Shown: in pieces, positions 55,519 to 64,000 of the stretch
How the letters are laid out: every line of letters starts with the position of its first letter
Numbering within the stretch: position 1 is the first letter of the stretch
Assembly: GCF_016908375.1 (NCBI RefSeq)
Contig: NZ_JAFBDS010000003.1
Coordinates: forward strand, 124,001-188,000
Length of the DNA stretch: 64,000 bases
Direction of reading: 5' to 3'
Source of the DNA: Amphibacillus cookii
GTDB taxonomy: Bacteria > Bacillota > Bacilli > Bacillales > Amphibacillaceae
Program-made: the position numbers and the translations under genes
The notes under the pieces: generated by a model
Seen by the model: the letters and a program-made list of their open reading frames with translations, nothing else
What the model was told of the DNA's origin: nothing
Database searches by the model: none

Positions 55519-55645
55519 CGAACCTTCAATCAGTGGGGGATTCATTCTTTCCCACTGATTGGTCGTTGAGTGAATCAGGACATTAGCTCCCACCTATAGC
55601 TCTCTTTTTTGAGGCGGTCGTTTTACGGAACGTTATCTGTGATAA
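55519..55645 (+). repeat. Two-hairpin intergenic repeat, copy h
   Basis: GAACCTTCAATCAGTGGG / CCCACTGATTGGTC hairpin, GAGTGAATCAGGACATTAG, TTTTTTGAGGCGGTCG and TTTTACGGAACGTTATCTGT-GATAA. It ends 9 bases beyond the stop of the TraB gene. Confidence 0.85.
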
Positions 55646-55653
55646 GTTGGCCA

Positions 55654-56826
55654 TTATAAATTACTTATAAATAACCTGACAATATCCGTACCTGCGATGA
55701 CCGTACCTAATAAGCTACCTAAACTCGCAAATAAGACAATTAATAAAATTCTCGTCACTTTATTGCGCCAAAAGCCCTTCACTGTATATACATCTTCATT
55801 TAATTGCTCAAAATCTGCCACTTGTGGCTTATGGAAGTATGCTTGAACCAACCCTGCTAAAATGCCCACCCCTATTAAAGGACTTAATGATGTCATTGGA
55901 GCGGTGATAAAAGCAACTAAAATGGCTAATGGATGACCAAAGGCAACAGCCACTCCAATCGCAGAGAACGTCCCATTCCACAACAACCAACTTTTCATTT
56001 GTTGGATACCTACATCTGTATTCATCATAAACGTCATGACCATCATAGCGATGATCGCTAATGGAATCAGCCAGCCCACATACTTGGGCCAATTTGATTT
56101 TTTAGGGACTTTGGTCAATTGTTTTAAATCATGTGTGTTTCCAAGTTCCTTCCTTATTCCTGGGACATGAGCCGCCCCTAATACAGCAACAATCTTCTCA
56201 CCAGGTGCTTTTTTGATCTTTTCAGCCAAATATTGATCCCGCTCATCAATTAATGGTTTCTTTAAGCGAGGGAAATAAGTGGTAAACTCACTAAGAATAC
56301 TGTCAATCGAATCTTGGTTTTTCATCTTTTCCAATTCTTCTTCTGTGATCGTTTCATTAGAAAATATACCCGCTAACACTTGTGAAAGCAATAGCATTTT
56401 TCCCTTAAACCCAACACTACCCCAAACTCTCGCAAACGTCACTTGAATATGGCGATCCGCCAAAACAAGTTTGGCACCATGTTCTTCTGCTGATTCAATC
56501 GCTTGAATCATTTCTTGCCCAGCCTCAATATTAAATTGTTTTGCAATTCTTTTTTGAAATGAAGAAATCGCTAAGTTCATTAATAATAATGTTGTTTTTT
56601 TCTCTTTAATGACTTTAAATATATCCATATCTCTCCATCTGTTGCCATCCCTGATCGAGCGATACCTCTGTTCATCCAACTCTACACAAACCGCATCAGG
56701 TTTTTCTGCTTCAATAACTGCTTTTACTTGTTCAGCGCTATGCTTGGAAACATGGGCCGTGCCAATTAATATCAATGTTTTTCCATCTTGTTCAATACGA
56801 ATGATATGATTTTGCTGTTCATCCAT
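55654..56826 (-). CDS. TraB/PrgY-family membrane protein
   Basis: About 390 residues. N-terminal TraB domain with LILIGTAHVSKHSAEQV, DAVCVELDEQRYRSI and AVLGAAHVPGI (the GxxH and E motifs), followed by four to five membrane segments. In enterococci TraB/PrgY lowers pheromone activity; most bacillus homologues have no known role, and the fold resembles metalloproteases. The frame extends to 56859, but AAGGAAGGT is 6 bases before the ATG at 56826 (MDEQQNHIIRIEQDGK). It lies 104 bases downstream of the P-type ATPase gene. Confidence 0.85.
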   Translation of the reverse strand: MDEQQNHIIRIEQDGKTLILIGTAHVSKHSAEQVKAVIEAEKPDAVCVELDEQRYRSIRDGNRWRDMDIFKVIKEKKTTLLLMNLAISSFQKRIAKQFNIEAGQEMIQAIESAEEHGAKLVLADRHIQVTFARVWGSVGFKGKMLLLSQVLAGIFSNETITEEELEKMKNQDSIDSILSEFTTYFPRLKKPLIDERDQYLAEKIKKAPGEKIVAVLGAAHVPGIRKELGNTHDLKQLTKVPKKSNWPKYVGWLIPLAIIAMMVMTFMMNTDVGIQQMKSWLLWNGTFSAIGVAVAFGHPLAILVAFITAPMTSLSPLIGVGILAGLVQAYFHKPQVADFEQLNEDVYTVKGFWRNKVTRILLIVLFASLGSLLGTVIAGTDIVRLFISNL

Positions 56827-56930
56827 TTTAGTACCTTCCTTCAAAAATTCTCTAACCAACAGTATAACGTAATTTCATCAGAAAGGATATTAATAAACCG
56901 TACGGTTCATTTAAATATGGTAACAGCTTT

Positions 56931-59594
56931 TCAAGTTCTTTTTAACCATTTATGAGTGACTAATTTCTCAAGTTCAACTACTACAAAGACAAACAAGCCG
57001 ATCAAGATTGGGAACAGCCAATACTGACCCGAAATGGGATGTAAACCAAGCGCTGTACTTAAAAACGGTATATATGTCACAGCTAATTGAATGATAATCA
57101 ATATAGCTGACACGATAAATGCTGCTTTATTGGAAAAGAAATCACGATTCAAAGCAAAACGGCGTTCATTCCTAACATTAAACAGATGAAAAAGCTGAGC
57201 AAAAACAAGTGCGTGTAGAGTTACGGTATTGACTTCTTCAATGGTATAAGTTGTTGTATTCGTCAGCATATCAGCATTCATCACCATAATTGAGACCCCA
57301 ATTAATAAAGAAACAAAAATAATTCTAAATATATAGTAGTTACTTAAAAGTCGATCATCTGCATCTCTAGGCGGTCGTTCCATCGTTCCTGCTTCAAGCC
57401 TTTCAAAAGCTAATGCCAAAGCTACAGTCACGGCGGTCACCATATTGACATAGAGAATTTGAACAGGTGTTAATGGCATTTCCATACCAATGATAAGGGC
57501 AGCTAATACCAAAAAAGCCTCAGCTCCATTTGTTGGTAAAATGAAGAGTATTGTCTTTTTCAAATTATCGTATACTCTTCTCCCCTCTCTTACCGCATTT
57601 ACAATCGTTCGAAAATTATCATCCACCAGCACCATCTCAGAAGCTTCTTTAGCCACTTCCGTACCTTTTATACCCATGGCAATGCCAATATCAGCACGCT
57701 TCAATGCGGGGGCATCATTGACACCATCCCCAGTCATTGCACTGATATGATGATTTGCTTGCAGCGCTTTTACAAGTTGAAGTTTATTTTCAGGACTTGT
57801 ACGGGCGAATACGTCTGATGCATCAACCGCTTGTCGTAAGGCCTGATCATTCATTTGATCGAGTTCTCGACCTTCAATAACGCGATCATTATCGGTAATA
57901 CCCATTTGCTTTGCAATCGAAATGGCAGTCTCCTTATGATCACCTGTTATCATTTTCACTTGGATACCTGCTCGTCTACATTCTCTTACCGCCTCAATCG
58001 CTTCTTCTCTTGGCGGATCCATAATCCCAGCTAACCCTAACATTTCCAACCCTTCCCGCAGATCGTCATGATCAATCTGCTCTTTGTCAGAGTCAACATG
58101 TTTAACCGCTGCACCGATAACACGTTCTCCTTTTCTTGACCGTTTGAGCATCTTATCTTCCCAAAGTTGACGTTCCTTTGATCCTTCTTGAAGCCCAGCC
58201 ATATCAAACAAACGATCAGGGGCCCCTTTGACATAGATCTTCTTTTGTCCATTTTCTTCTACTAATCCTGCCATATATTTATATGAAGAATCAAAAGGTA
58301 TTTTAGATAGGATATCTAGCCGATCAATTTTATGATCCGCTTTTCTAGCTAATGTGACTAGACACCCTTCAGTCGGCTCGCCACTAATCACCCATTCACC
58401 GTCTTCGTTTTGGCGCAATTCCGTATCATTAATAGTTAAGACACTTGTAAGAAATTGATAGAGCTTCTGATCTTCTTTTACTGATACTTCCTGATTCGTT
58501 TCCGTAATCTGGCCTTCAGGTTTATAACCTGTACCCGTTACCATTAAGTCTCGTTCTTGTAGAGCAATAGCTTGTACCGTCATTTCATTCTTGGTGAGTG
58601 TTCCTGTTTTATCTGAACAAATAACGGTAACAGCACCTAAAGTCTCTACAGATGGCAGTGTTCGCATAATCGCTTGGTTTTGAGCCATCGATTGAACACC
58701 TAATGCTAAAATAATGGATAGAATGGCCGGTAACCCTTCTGGGATAGCTGCCACTGTTAAACCAATTACAGATAAAAGTAACTCCCCCCATTGATAGTCA
58801 TGAAACATCATTCCAAATACAAATAAGACGATCGCCAGTATTAAGATGACAACCGAGATCGTTTTTCCAAATTGGGCTGTTTGTTTAAGTAACGGGGTTT
58901 GAATCTCTTCAACCTCAGCGATAGACGTATTTATTTTTCCTATTTCGGTGTGGACACCGGTTTCAACGACGATACCACGACCAGACCCCGAGGCGACTGA
59001 TGTACCGGAAAACGCCATATTCAATCGATCACCGATCACCGTATTTTCCGGCAACTTTTCTATGTTTTTTTCAACTGATGTTGACTCTCCTGTCAATGGT
59101 GACTCTTCTATATTTAAATGATCTGCTGAGCTAAGGCGGATATCGGCAGGAATCTTATCACCAGCCTTGAGAATAACGAGATCTCCAGGTACTAATTGAC
59201 TCGAGGGTAGATCAATACGTTCCCCATCTCTGATTACGGTTGCTTGCAAAGATAACATCTTCTTTATGCCTTCTAACGCTTTTTCTGCTTTATTTTCTTG
59301 AATATAGCCAATCAGGGCATTGATAATCGCCACCAGAAGAATAACAACAGTATCGATATAATGACCTAAAATTAACGTAATAATTGCAGCGACTAGTAAA
59401 ATATAAATAAGCACATCGTGAAAATGGCGGATAAACTTTAACCATTCCGCATCTTTCTTAGCTTCTGGCAATTCATTCCGTCCCCATTCTTCATGTAAAG
59501 ATGAAATAGCGCTGGTTTGTAATCCGTTTTTGACATCTGTATTTAATTGCTTTTCTATATCAGTAATTGTCAAGCTAAACCACTTTTTATTCAT
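56931..59594 (-). CDS. P-type calcium-transporting ATPase
   Basis: Type IIA P-type ATPase of about 887 residues, ten membrane segments. Phosphorylation site VICSDKTGTLTKNEMT, the ion-site motif AAIPEGLPAILSIIL in M4, TGES (SPLTGESTSVEKN), the nucleotide site KGAPDRLF and hinge TGDGVNDAPALKRADIG. This fits Ca2+ export, as in listerial LMCA1 and B. subtilis YloB. The frame extends to 59663; the ATG at 59594 (MNKKWFSLTITDIEKQL) has AAAGGAG 11 bases upstream and gives a normal N-terminus. Confidence 0.9.
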   Translation of the reverse strand: MNKKWFSLTITDIEKQLNTDVKNGLQTSAISSLHEEWGRNELPEAKKDAEWLKFIRHFHDVLIYILLVAAIITLILGHYIDTVVILLVAIINALIGYIQENKAEKALEGIKKMLSLQATVIRDGERIDLPSSQLVPGDLVILKAGDKIPADIRLSSADHLNIEESPLTGESTSVEKNIEKLPENTVIGDRLNMAFSGTSVASGSGRGIVVETGVHTEIGKINTSIAEVEEIQTPLLKQTAQFGKTISVVILILAIVLFVFGMMFHDYQWGELLLSVIGLTVAAIPEGLPAILSIILALGVQSMAQNQAIMRTLPSVETLGAVTVICSDKTGTLTKNEMTVQAIALQERDLMVTGTGYKPEGQITETNQEVSVKEDQKLYQFLTSVLTINDTELRQNEDGEWVISGEPTEGCLVTLARKADHKIDRLDILSKIPFDSSYKYMAGLVEENGQKKIYVKGAPDRLFDMAGLQEGSKERQLWEDKMLKRSRKGERVIGAAVKHVDSDKEQIDHDDLREGLEMLGLAGIMDPPREEAIEAVRECRRAGIQVKMITGDHKETAISIAKQMGITDNDRVIEGRELDQMNDQALRQAVDASDVFARTSPENKLQLVKALQANHHISAMTGDGVNDAPALKRADIGIAMGIKGTEVAKEASEMVLVDDNFRTIVNAVREGRRVYDNLKKTILFILPTNGAEAFLVLAALIIGMEMPLTPVQILYVNMVTAVTVALALAFERLEAGTMERPPRDADDRLLSNYYIFRIIFVSLLIGVSIMVMNADMLTNTTTYTIEEVNTVTLHALVFAQLFHLFNVRNERRFALNRDFFSNKAAFIVSAILIIIQLAVTYIPFLSTALGLHPISGQYWLFPILIGLFVFVVVELEKLVTHKWLKRT

Positions 59595-59959
59595 AAAATT
59601 AACAACTCCTTTCACTATAATATGAACCTTTTTTAACATTATAATTATTCCACTTTTATCCACAATACAAACCCACTATTAATTTACATGGTCGCGATTC
59701 TAAATGTCAGATGACATGACAAGCGACCAGAACTCGACATTGATATAGACAATCTCATAAATTTATGATTACAATCACAATTTTGCATAAAAAAAGATTT
59801 AACAGAATATTTTTATCATTCGAAAAGATAGCTTATGGTTGAAAAATCTTATTATGCCCTATTTTATATACAGCTCTACTTAAATTTAAGATCCCATATT
59901 TTTATTCAATAAACCTCAAATCATCTCTATATCAGAATGTTTTAATACTTGTTTTATAT

Positions 59960-59976
59960 TGTTAATTAATCTTACA
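59960..59976. promoter_or_regulatory. TnrA/GlnR box upstream of gdhA
   Basis: TGTTAATTAATCTTACA fits TGTNANAWWWTMTNACA with one mismatch. It is just upstream of a TATAAT at 59992-59997, where bound TnrA or GlnR would overlap the -35 region, suggesting repression. Confidence 0.7.
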
Positions 59977-59991
59977 TTCGATAAACTTGTC

Positions 59992-59997
59992 TATAAT
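59992..59997 (+). promoter_or_regulatory. -10 element of gdhA
   Basis: TATAAT, 59 bases before the gdhA start codon. The -35 is not clear; TTACAT at 59972 would leave only a 14-base spacer. Confidence 0.5.
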
Positions 59998-60028
59998 AAT
60001 GATATTGAAAATGATTTAATAATTTTAG

Positions 60029-61411
<1,383 letters not shown>

Positions 61412-61427
61412 AAAAGTAAGTCACTAT

Positions 61428-61470
61428 AATAACCGAACTATAATAACTATTATAGTTCGGTTATTTATTT
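61428..61470 (+). terminator. Terminator of gdhA
   Basis: A perfect 18-bp stem (61428-61445 and 61448-61465) with a 2-base loop, followed by TATTTTT. Confidence 0.92.
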
Positions 61471-61486
61471 TTCTAGGACATAAAAT

Positions 61487-61636
61487 GAACCTGCAATCAG
61501 TGGCCTTTCGTTATTCGCCCGCTGATTGCAGGTTCGTTGAGTGAATCAGGAATTTAGCGTCCGTTATTACCCACCTCAATTGATTGACCGCTGTTCTCTA
61601 TTTTGAGGTGGGTTTTTTACCGATTATCTGCGATAA
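61487..61636 (+). repeat. Two-hairpin intergenic repeat, copy i (full)
   Basis: Best preserved copy. Hairpin 1 is GAACCTGCAATCAG (61487-61500) with CTGATTGCAGGTTC (61522-61535), 14 perfect bp. Hairpin 2 is ACCCACCTCAA (61569-61579) with TTGAGGTGGGT (61603-61613). The end TTATCTGCGATAAA touches the stop codon of the next minus-strand gene. Confidence 0.9.
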
Positions 61637-61639
61637 AGT

Positions 61640-62197
61640 TCATTCAGGAAACACCTCACGCAAATGTACCGCTAATAGGTTTAACGATTGCTCAATATTA
61701 GGTTGCTTAATCACATTAAATAAGGCGAACGTTTTTAACGGCTTCATACCAATAAAAGCATGCAAGCGATGAAGATGAAATAAGGCCTCATCCACAGACT
61801 TCCCCTCAAAGAAACCATCATCCGTTGAGAATTGATCCTCTGGTGCATTCCAAGTTGTAGATAACATATAATGTTTATTTACCATCAAACCGCCTTGGCC
61901 ATAGCGTTCATGACTTTCAAAAAATACCCCTGACTTTAATACTTGATCAAAGTACGTTTTCAATTTCCCTGGAATACTAAACCAATAAATAGGTGTTTGA
62001 TAAATTACACAGTCTGCCCACTTAAATTTTTCTTGTTCTTCTTCAATCAAATAGCCTTCGTCTATATTTGTAAGCTTCACCTCATGTGACAATGTAAATT
62101 CCAAAAAGGATTTCATATGTTCGGTTAACGTTCGATTTAACCTTCCTTTACTATTTGGATAAAATTGGTGCCCATTAATAATTAAAATGCGTTTCAT
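61640..62197 (-). CDS. NAD(P)H-dependent flavodoxin-like oxidoreductase (MdaB/YwrO type)
   Basis: Flavodoxin-fold quinone reductase of 185 residues. It begins KRILIINGHQFYPNSKGRLN (FMN phosphate loop) and has CVIYQTPIYWFSIPGKLKTY, the family signature, and MLSTTWNAPEDQF. Reduces quinones or nitro compounds with two electrons. The frame extends four codons upstream to a GTG inside the SD GGAGTG; the ATG at 62197 is 9 bases after it. Convergent with gdhA. Confidence 0.87.
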   Translation of the reverse strand: MKRILIINGHQFYPNSKGRLNRTLTEHMKSFLEFTLSHEVKLTNIDEGYLIEEEQEKFKWADCVIYQTPIYWFSIPGKLKTYFDQVLKSGVFFESHERYGQGGLMVNKHYMLSTTWNAPEDQFSTDDGFFEGKSVDEALFHLHRLHAFIGMKPLKTFALFNVIKQPNIEQSLNLLAVHLREVFPE

Positions 62198-62377
62198 GTT
62201 GATTTTCACTCCAGTCCATTATGCTATTTTAAATTATGCGATAGCCGATAAAAATATGATTTTACTTAATGCTTATTATATCGATCGGAATTATGTGCTA
62301 TAATGGTCGTATAGAGAAATTATTTTCTTTAGAAGCTGTTGTCAGTGCATATATGACTCATAAGTGGAGTGATTAAT

Positions 62378-62458
62378 ATGAAAGGTACACCTATTATTGA
62401 TTTTAGAAGTCTAATGCTTATTATTTTTATTATTATTTTCATTATCATTATTTTATAA
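62378..62458 (+). CDS. Tiny hydrophobic membrane peptide, 26 residues
   Basis: ATG at 62378 with GGAGTG 6 bases upstream. The sequence begins MKGTPIIDFRSLM and ends in an almost pure Ile/Phe/Leu stretch, one membrane segment. No homologue recognised. It stands alone between two genes. The good SD and the shape support it; the low-complexity ATT run could also be chance. Confidence 0.45.
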   Translation: MKGTPIIDFRSLMLIIFIIIFIIIIL

Positions 62459-62699
62459 TGGTATATTTCTTCCCATGCTTTAAACCTCACTTCCCCCTCT
62501 TATCCTGCAAAGAAATATAGCTAATGCTATTTTAAATTAATTCGACATCATATATAATATGATTAATCCATTTAATCAAAATATCAAACGATTGCACCAA
62601 ACGGTAGTTAGAAAGTTAAACGCTATCATTTTATTTGTTTAACTTATCCACTTAAACTACGATTTCGATCTGACTCATTTTCTAGAAAAAGGATGAAGA

Positions 62700-63725
62700 A
62701 TGATGGCCATAACAATAAAAGATGTTGCAAAGAAAGCAAATGTTGCTCCTTCCACTGTATCAAGAGTGATTGCAGATAATCCACGCATTAGTGTAAATAC
62801 AAAAAAGCGCGTTCGAAAAGCAATGAAAGAGCTTGGCTATCACCCAAATGTAAACGCGAGAAACTTAGCTGTACGTTCTTCGCAATCCATTGGCGTCATT
62901 ATGCCCTCCTCAGCTGAAACAGCTTTGCAAAACCCCTTTTTCCCTGAAGTATTACGAGGAATTGGGAGTATAGCTCATGAAACCGAATATTCTCTATATG
63001 TTTCAACCGGCGGTGATGATAGACAACTTTTCGAAGAAGTAAAACGTATGGTTTTCGGTAATCGTGTTGATGGTATCATCTTGCTTTATTCTCGTGCTAA
63101 CGATCCAATTATCGATTTTTTAGTTGAAGAGAAATTTCCATTTGTCGTTGTAGGTAAACCCTACAATAATGAAAGTAGCATTACTTACGTAGACAATGAC
63201 AACGTTCATGCTAGTATGGAGCTAACTAATCATTTGATTGAATTTGGCCATCGGCAAATTGCCTTTATCGGGGGAACGACAGACTTAATGGTAACTAGGG
63301 AACGACTACTAGGATATAAGCAAGCATTAGCCGATGCAAATATTGCCTTTAAGGAGAAATATATCGTTCATGATGAATTTTTACGCTCAAGTGGGCATAA
63401 AGCAGTTGAACAATTATTTGCTTTAAGTACGCCGCCTAGTGCAATTGTTATTGCTGATGACATGATGAGCCTAGGTGTAATCAATATGTTAGAAGAGTTT
63501 GGACTGGATTGTCCAAGTGATGTGTCAATTACAAGCTTCAATAATTTATACTTATCAGAGTTAACAAGACCACCATTAACAACCGTAGATATTCAAATTT
63601 ACAAATTAGGTATTCAAAGTGCTAAATGTTTAATAGAACAATTAAAGTCAAAGGATGAACCTGCCAAACGGGTGATTGTACCTTATGCCATTAAATATCG
63701 AAGCTCAACAAAAAAAATAAAATAA
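62700..63725 (+). CDS. LacI/GalR-family transcriptional regulator (MalR-like)
   Basis: 341 residues. N-terminal LacI helix-turn-helix ITIKDVAKKANVAPSTVSRV and hinge YHPNVNARNLA, then a sugar-binding domain (SIGVIMPSSAETALQNPFFP, AFIGGTTDLMVTRERLLGY, VSITSFNNLYLSELTRPPL). The replacement of the usual Asp-Asp by Asn-Asn in TSFNN and the ETALQNPFF stretch resemble MalR, the maltose/maltodextrin regulator. SD AAGG is 7 bases before ATG. Its targets are probably to the right, outside the window. Confidence 0.85.
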   Translation: MMAITIKDVAKKANVAPSTVSRVIADNPRISVNTKKRVRKAMKELGYHPNVNARNLAVRSSQSIGVIMPSSAETALQNPFFPEVLRGIGSIAHETEYSLYVSTGGDDRQLFEEVKRMVFGNRVDGIILLYSRANDPIIDFLVEEKFPFVVVGKPYNNESSITYVDNDNVHASMELTNHLIEFGHRQIAFIGGTTDLMVTRERLLGYKQALADANIAFKEKYIVHDEFLRSSGHKAVEQLFALSTPPSAIVIADDMMSLGVINMLEEFGLDCPSDVSITSFNNLYLSELTRPPLTTVDIQIYKLGIQSAKCLIEQLKSKDEPAKRVIVPYAIKYRSSTKKIK

Positions 63726-63763
63726 TCATCTAATCTTTTTCTTTTATAACTAATGATCTGTTA

Positions 63764-63805
63764 GCAAGCACAGAGACTCGCTTATAAGTCAGTCTCTGTG
63801 CTTGC
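63764..63805 (+). terminator. Inverted repeat after the LacI-family gene
   Basis: GCAAGCACAGAGACT / AGTCTCTGTGCTTGC, a perfect 15-bp stem with a 12-base loop, 38 bases after the stop. The T-run is poor on both strands. Confidence 0.6.
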
Positions 63806-63869
63806 GCTTATTGCTGGTAGTGACTATAAGTTCCTCTTCTGACATCTTATCTAACTTTTGTTTAGACAT
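63789..63869 (-). CDS. Tiny charged peptide, 26 residues
   Basis: ATG at 63869 with AAAAAGGGG 7 bases upstream. Sequence starts MSKQKLDKMSEEELIV and ends basic (KRKHRD); the last codons lie in the inverted repeat. Not recognised. Support is the SD only. Confidence 0.35.
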   Translation of the reverse strand: MSKQKLDKMSEEELIVTTSNKRKHRD

Positions 63870-63884
63870 TTAACTACCCCTTTT

Positions 63885-63898
63885 TGTAAGCGCACTCA
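63885..63898. promoter_or_regulatory. cre-like site near the right edge
   Basis: TGTAAGCGCACTCA matches 13 of 14 positions of TGWAANCGNTNWCA. It lies about 85 bases before a possible gene start at 63983. Confidence 0.55.
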
Positions 63899-63982
63899 AA
63901 ATTATACTTGCATTTTATAGAGTGCATGTTAACTTGTTAGTAACTTATTGTTTATCTTAAATGTATATACGGGTGTGATGAA

Positions 63983-64000
63983 ATGATTGACTCTTTTGCA
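63983..64000 (+). CDS. Possible start of a gene cut by the window edge
   Basis: ATG with GGTG 7 bases upstream opens a frame (M-I-D-S-F-A) that runs off the window. Too short to identify. With a MalR-like gene and a cre site upstream, a sugar-utilisation gene is plausible. Confidence 0.4.

Overview
The window comes from a low-GC Gram-positive bacterium of the family Bacillaceae. The gene set supports this: yrrT/luxS/mccA/mccB, queF behind a preQ1-I riboswitch, TnrA, AlaR/AlaT, YpjP, treP-treA-treR, AraR, and frequent TTG/GTG starts behind strong Shine-Dalgarno (SD) sites. L-arabinose and trehalose use plus formate-tetrahydrofolate ligase would suit a saccharolytic, perhaps facultatively anaerobic and salt- or alkali-tolerant genus such as Amphibacillus, Halolactibacillus or Gracilibacillus, but the genus is a guess. 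Most genes are on the minus strand. No rRNA, tRNA, CRISPR array, prophage or intact insertion sequence was seen.

Layout. 1-9755 is an arabinose locus: the start of a permease gene, araN (solute-binding protein), araR (repressor), a ChvE/GguA/GguB-type sugar ABC transporter, and araD-araA. 10077-11384 holds three small unrecognised genes. 11667-14150 has a YhdH-type oxidoreductase and a queuosine module (queF plus transporter) under a preQ1-I riboswitch. 14869-19251 is argCJBD with ARG boxes. 19434-22619 is the methionine-to-cysteine operon yrrT-luxS-mccA-mccB. 23038-29746 carries a fumarylacetoacetate-hydrolase-family enzyme, an OsmC protein, a split ThrE exporter, an MFS transporter, a membrane thioredoxin-like protein and an atypical LuxR regulator. 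30451-36610 has tnrA, a YneR-like protein, an intracellular GH43 arabinofuranosidase, fhs and alaR-alaT. 36785-41261 holds a methyltransferase/protease pair, a DUF1836 protein, a hemolysin-III homologue and a MscS channel. 41514-45709 is the trehalose cluster with two TreR operators around a cre site. 46100-48000 is a graveyard of transposase fragments and palindromic repeats. 48117-62197 contains ypjP, a class V aminotransferase, CPBP protease, tspO-phr, a BASS transporter/OsmC pair, a TraB protein, a P-type Ca2+-ATPase, gdhA and a quinone reductase. The right end has a LacI-family regulator and the start of another gene.

How it works together. AraR-like operators precede araN, araR, chvE, araD and, 23 kb away, the GH43 gene, so one repressor probably controls arabinoside uptake, hydrolysis and catabolism. 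No ribulokinase gene (araB) lies in the window. TnrA boxes lie upstream of tnrA itself and of gdhA, linking both to nitrogen control. cre sites at chvE and treP indicate carbon catabolite control.

The most unusual content is non-coding. A ~150-bp two-hairpin intergenic repeat occurs nine times, always in the same orientation and always beyond the 3' end of a minus-strand gene. A second family is a MITE with CTCAACTTTC terminal inverted repeats, in three copies; one inserted exactly at the argD stop codon with a 7-bp target duplication. A third is a set of palindromic repeats near the transposase remnants. A G/C-rich terminator-like hairpin between two minus-strand genes may end an unannotated small RNA.
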